Shown in pieces: positions 59,627-64,000 of a stretch of DNA of 64,000 bases. The DNA is from Physcia stellaris (lineage: Eukaryota; Ascomycota; Lecanoromycetes; Caliciales; Physciaceae): NCBI GenBank assembly GCA_018902385.1, contig JABSSW010000052.1, forward strand, positions 248,001 to 312,000, written 5' to 3'. Under the pieces are notes generated by a model. That model did not search any database. It was not told where the DNA came from and saw only the letters and a program-made list of their open reading frames with translations. Each line of letters starts with the position of its first letter. Positions within the stretch are counted from its first letter, which is position 1. A program made the position numbers and the translations under genes.

Positions 59627-62110
59627 TTAATGCATCACGACCGCAACATGATCATCCATGTACTGATCGATGTTGCCCAGGAAGCAACTCGCAATAATAC
59701 TCACCCCGCCGAATGCGATACTTGCCAAATAAACCCAGCGATAGCTCTCTGCATAGGCCAACTGACCCGCCTTCACCACAGCCTCGTAGGCAAGCTCATT
59801 ACCCTGTATGCCTGGAAGTGTGTGGAGTTCCTCGAGCAAGGAAGCGCCGGTGAGCTGGATAGCCGAGGTGATGACGGGGATGGAGGTAATGTTTAGCTTG
59901 GTGGTCATGACGCCACCGATGTAATACTCAGCATTGGGAATGAATTTGTTGATGAAGATGTTGTAGTAGACCGTGTAGCCGATGGAGCCACCGATGACGC
60001 GGATAGCGAGTGTGAGGGCTGCTACTGTTGCTATGAGGTCCTAAAAGGCAGTTGGTATTAGCTTAACTCCATGCAGATGGATGGGAACTATCACAACCAG
60101 GCGCTGAGCGTCTACAAGTCTAGCGAAAGATATCAAGCTGTCAAGAACCAAGTTTGGAGTTTCAATATGAGAAAACCTTTTCGGAACACCTACATCTGGA
60201 CATATGATGGTGGTAATGATGGAAGCAGGAACAACAATGCCTCCAATACCCAGACCTGCTACGACCAGGAGGCCCCAAAGTGTATGTAGGTTGTCGGCTC
60301 GTGCACACGCAAGGGAGCCGATTCCTACCAAAGGAGTATCAGTAGGTGCTCAAAGCCCAGGCTTAACTGCTTACCAGCTGTCATCAAGATCGACGAGGCA
60401 ATCATCAGCTCCTTATTATGGCCCTTAAGGGTACTAAGAAGCCACAGTACGATGAAGGCGCCCGCAAGGATACTGAAGCCGATTGGTAACCCTCGGATAC
60501 CGACACCAATAGGATCCTGGCCGTAGACATTGAAGGCTTGAGTGGGCCAGAATAGGAGTACCGAGAAGAAGTTGGCTCCAGAGATAAAAGTTATGATAAG
60601 GGTTAAGATGAGGATACGGGGGTTTTGCTTCAGCCGGGCAGGGAACATGGGATGCTTAGCGAATTTCTACCCTCCTTGTTAGCTTTGACTAGAGCAGGCG
60701 ATCTTATTGACGTACCCATTCCCAGACAAAGAACGCCGCAATGAGAGCGACACCAATCAGTAAGGGCGCGAGGACGTGAGCAGAACGCCATGAGTACTAC
60801 GCAAAGATCAGCACAAGTGAAACCTCGAGACGGTCGTACAGTATCTTGTGCTCCGAGGCTGGCCGTCGCCCGGTAGCTCGCCTAGGACAAAACTGAGCAC
60901 CGGAACGGCAAGAACAGGTGATCGCCCGATTTGGGAACAAACTCGAATCAAAAGATCCGTTCGTATCACATACAGCCGTACTTTGTCCCAAATCGGGCGA
61001 CCATGGTTTGATCCTTGGCCGTTTCCTTCTGTTGCTCACTTTTGGCCGTACCGAGTGGACGTCTACGTACCTGGTATCCGCCCCATTGCAAGCCCGCCAT
61101 GAATAGCAGCATCCCAGCAATGCTTAAGAACCCACCAACAAAATCGATCTGCCTGAAAACCTCCATTCGCGACATCCCTCGTGAATTGACTCGGGGAGGC
61201 GGATGGTAGAAGATCAAAGTCATGATTAGTCCAAAGGCTGCCCAAGCACCGCAAAGTGCTCCACAGTATCTCCATCCATGCCGAGAAGCGATCAATTGTG
61301 CCCAGAGGACTGACGGACAAAAAGGTAGGATAGTGAAAACCAGGATAGCAACGTATTTGCCGCGCTTGCGAGTTGGTGCCAATTCGGAGGTAACAGCCAA
61401 GGCAGTCAACTCATTGATACCAGCTCCTATACCTGCAAGGGCCATGCCGCCTTCGAGGATGCATTAGTAATTATTCTTGCAGAAGGGGTCCCCCGTACCG
61501 ATGAAAGTATTCATATCATTCGCGGTAGAGGAGACGATCATTCCAAGAACGATGAATGCTGCACCAGTGATTGCTACCCAGCGGCGACCCATGAGATCAG
61601 ACAAGGACCCGACGAAAGGGCAGATGGCTGCAAGAGCTAGCAGGTTCGCTAAGACCTAAGGTAAATGAGCAAGACCTCCATCGACGGCTGAATAAAGTTG
61701 AGACATACAAACCAGATCCATCTGTCGGCGCCTCCAATGTCGCGGTAGATGTAGGGAGGAACGCCGCCTAGTCAAAGTCAGGTTTGTGCCCTCTGCCGGA
61801 ACATTGGGGCGGGTGATAGTCACCGAAGATGTAGACAGGAATCTGCGAGCCAGTCCAGAGGAAGGCCATAGCGATCAGCGACATGATCCTCTTGAAGGAC
61901 ATCTACTTGACGCATCAGCTGAAGTAACAGGTATGCAAGGATACCACGTACTGCAGGTTCGTGCTCGTGATCTTCATCATCTCCATAGGTACGAAGACCA
62001 TCTTTCTCGAAATAGGTTCTCAGTCCTGGGACATGCTCATTGCTATGTACGGCCGGAAGCTTGGTGCTGTACTTCTCCCCGGTGGGCGAAGCTTCGGAAC
62101 CGGACGACAT
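59627..62110 (-). CDS. MFS transporter, TRI12/siderophore-transporter type (DHA2-like, 14 helices)
   Basis: TRI12-family proteins export mycotoxins or move iron siderophores across the plasma membrane. The start at 62110 (MSSGSEASPTGEKYSTKLPA) leads into a hydrophilic N-terminus. Family marks are INELTALAVTSELAPTRKRG with KYVAILVFTI, FYHPPPRVNSRGMSR, RQIDFVGGFLSIAGMLLFM, GLQWGGYQ, FFSVLLFWPTQAFNVYG, GLPIGFSILAGAFI, WGLLVVAGLGIGGIVVPASI and the final DDHVAVVMH, with the stop at 59627. There are seven or so exons. The intron after WGGYQ (about 60797-61070, GTACGT...CGTAG) is about 275 nt, far longer than the others, and contains the inverted-repeat element at 60918-61004. Confidence 0.88.
60918..61004. 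repeat. inverted-repeat (hairpin) element in an intron of the transporter
   Basis: GATCGCCCGATTTGGGAACA on the left pairs with TGTCCCAAATCGGGCGACC on the right, with about 50 bp between. The termini resemble those of the dispersed hairpin repeat (ACCCGACTTGGGACGAA), so it may be a relative. It lies wholly between the splice sites. Confidence 0.75.
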
Positions 62111-63174
62111 GGTGATGACCCTGTAAAGGCTACGAGGAAGTGCACGGCGCGCAAAACGGTAATTGGGAAGACGTTTTGATGAGTTGCAGTTTTTGAGGAC
62201 GAAGCGGCACGAGTGAGAATGGCAAACTCAGCGTCCACTCGTCATGTACAAAACCAACGGCCGATTTGCTGGTGATCAAACGGTAGGCCGAGTTGGGCAA
62301 ACCGTGCGTCGTCTACAGCTTCAGACGTACAGAATGGACACAATCGCAGATAGAGGAAAACACTCCAAATTTATGAGAGCTGCCGTCGATTTAAACATTA
62401 TTTACACAGACCTCGGAACAATCGCAAGATGCAGGATAGCGTGCAAGCGCCGTGTCAAAGGTGCATTGCATCCAACACATCTCGTGCTGTCTCTTTTCAG
62501 ACCTGCTCCGAGCCAAGAAGGAGGTAGCCAATAGGTCATGCGAATTGCTGCCTTCCATTGGTCGCTCAGACATGCCCTTCTCGTGAACGGTGCGACATGG
62601 GGTCAATAAGGCAGGAAGCATGGATGAGAATCCTAATACAATGGTCGATGGTGTTGGGGGCAACTGCCGGGGGTGCGGGGTCCCGAGGTTGGGGCTCGAG
62701 GTTCCCTGCGGCGGAGCTAGACCTGATCGTGCTGCACTAACCGCGGTAAAGCCCCGCGATTAGGTAAGGTACATGTACTGTACCGTAAGGGGCAGACCTC
62801 TTTCTGCGGAGATGCAATTACCAGCCTTTTTCAATGCTGTCGTTGCTGAACCTATTCAAGTAGCAGACCTCGCAAAGACTGTCTCACTCTCTGGGTAAGA
62901 CTCACCAACACACGATCAGAGTCCTGTTTAAAGCTTTGCGCGTGTCTTGCGGCAATGCGCTTCGATAAGAGGACGGAACGGGACAACCCCTTCTCTGGCC
63001 GACTGGGGCTCACCGGGCCTCTCAACAATCTCTGGTACCCGTGAAAGACAGTCCTTTTCTATAGCTGGCAGTCCTTTCTCATTCGTATCAGAGACATACT
63101 GCCACCATCGTTACGACCACATCAGTCGCCTTTACACAACACCGACCGCTGCATCCAATGCACAACAACCCGAA
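62111..63174. other. intergenic, shared upstream region
   Basis: Upstream of both the transporter and the small protein gene. No further gene recognised. Confidence 0.5.
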
Positions 63175-63753
63175 ATGGGCCCACGATACTTCCCTTTAAC
63201 CGCGATCGTCCTTCTCGTGGCCTTGCTGCCTCTTGTCCGTCCAGACACGCAAATTCAGAGGCGCATCACCGCCCCCGCTTCTCGAGAAGTCAGTGTCGCA
63301 CTGATCGACGCTAGCCCGACTTCACTTGGTACACGGACACTCGCACCCCTCGCATTCCTGGTTGTACGGGTCGTCAACGGGTCCATGGTGGTGGTCGGAT
63401 GGTACAAACTTTTCAGAGCCCTCCACAAACTCTTTGGCAAGATCTTAGACAATCTGTTGAACAAATGGGCCAAGAGTCCGCCGTTAAATCAGGTCGTGAT
63501 TGAAGCTGGGCGCTTAAGGTTGGAATTTGGATGTGCGATGAGCGAACCCGTGCCGTGGGAGTATCTTGAGGATTTCGCGAGAAGCAAGCAGGATGCTGTT
63601 GACAGAGGCTTTGCCGAGGTGCGTTCGCAGGAGTGGATCTGGGTGAATGGGGATAAGAGTAGGCGTTGTTATGCTGGGATGAGAGTGGCGAGAGAGGGTG
63701 AAGATGTTATACCACCGAGTCAGGAGCAGATTGCACCTGGAAGGAAGGCGTGA
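63175..63753 (+). CDS. small secreted or membrane protein, function unknown
   Basis: The start at 63175 (MGPRYFPLTAIVLLVALLPL) gives a clean signal peptide followed by VRPDTQIQRR, where a dibasic site could be cut. A second hydrophobic segment (LAPLAFLVVRVVNGSMVVVGW) may anchor it. The C-terminal half has WEYLEDFARSKQDAVDRGF and WIWVNGDKSRRCYAGMRVAR. The frame continues upstream to 62947, but that part reads as non-family sequence. No family recognised. Confidence 0.6.
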   Translation: MGPRYFPLTAIVLLVALLPLVRPDTQIQRRITAPASREVSVALIDASPTSLGTRTLAPLAFLVVRVVNGSMVVVGWYKLFRALHKLFGKILDNLLNKWAKSPPLNQVVIEAGRLRLEFGCAMSEPVPWEYLEDFARSKQDAVDRGFAEVRSQEWIWVNGDKSRRCYAGMRVAREGEDVIPPSQEQIAPGRKA

Positions 63754-64000
63754 ATGAGTCACCATCGCTGGAGAGCTAAATGACACTTACACCGCCGTTC
63801 AAGCACCCACTCGTCCGGACAAAATGGGTGCCGATCAGGTTACCCGTCTCTGGAATTCAAGATATAAAGCGATATGAAGGAGGTTTATATCTTGACCTAT
63901 CTCTCAAGTCGGGCTGTCGGTTGTTCATTATCTGTCTGGTCGATGAATTGTGACAGTGTGAACAGTTATGCATTTAGCCATTGGATCCGCACCCAATTTG
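63754..64000. other. intergenic end of window
   Basis: A weak hairpin-repeat-like stretch (GTTACCCGTCTCTGG near 63840, CTCAAGTCGGGC near 63905) is all I see. Confidence 0.3.

Noticed and set aside
14810-62110. Siderophore or mycotoxin gene cluster (reductase, P450, TRI12-type transporter)
   Set aside because: The genes are over 40 kb apart with unrelated genes between, no synthase is present and the P450 is broken.

Overview
The window looks like a chromosome segment of a filamentous ascomycete (Pezizomycotina; Leotiomycetes is possible but not shown). The evidence is short spliceosomal introns (mostly 45-80 nt, GTAAGT-type donors, CTRAC-type branch sites), fungus-specific families (PTH11/rhodopsin-like receptor, TRI12-type MFS, F-box/DUF7730-type proteins, fungal N-terminal domain of STAND proteins), and very AT-rich tracts left by a RIP-like mutational process.

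Layout. 1-1823: gene-poor, with two copies of a short hairpin repeat. 1824-14422: a heavily mutated Ty1/copia-type LTR element (minus strand) split by a young, unmutated Ty3/gypsy chromovirus (4957-12307, identical LTRs, 5-bp target duplication). 14810-27168: conserved host genes: ferric reductase, an ASC-1/Rqt4-type ribosome-rescue factor, a large protein with repeated beta-type modules, and a rhodopsin-like receptor, with a 428-bp inverted-repeat element at 24148. 28135-36019: a small zinc-ribbon-like gene, a STAND-N-terminal/ankyrin protein and an F-box protein. 37674-43094: a many-exon Cys-rich gene with a minisatellite in an intron, an APH-type kinase and a cupin. 44286-46285: two tRNA-derived SINE-like copies. 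48503-53037: a DUF7730-type gene, an adhesin-like protein and a divergent Spo11/Topo VI-A-like gene. 53702-57733: a cytochrome P450 split by a 2.2-kb segment that carries a histone H3/CENP-A-like gene, itself split by a 0.94-kb foldback palindrome. 58040-59285: a tandem array of the hairpin repeat. 59627-63753: a TRI12-type transporter and a small secreted or membrane protein.

The genes do not form one pathway. The reductase and the transporter could both serve iron or siderophore physiology, but they are over 40 kb apart and no biosynthetic backbone enzyme is present. The most notable signals are the mutation spectrum of the AT-rich tracts (C lost before T or C, kept before A and G, unlike classical CpA-directed RIP), the nested insertions around the H3-like gene, and a Spo11-like gene whose start codon appears to be assembled across an intron.

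Three otherwise conserved genes (ferric reductase, ASC-1-type, kinase) each show one small frame break, two of them at A-homopolymers. Sequence consensus error is a simpler explanation than gene death there. All exon boundaries were inferred by eye from splice signals and reading-frame continuity.
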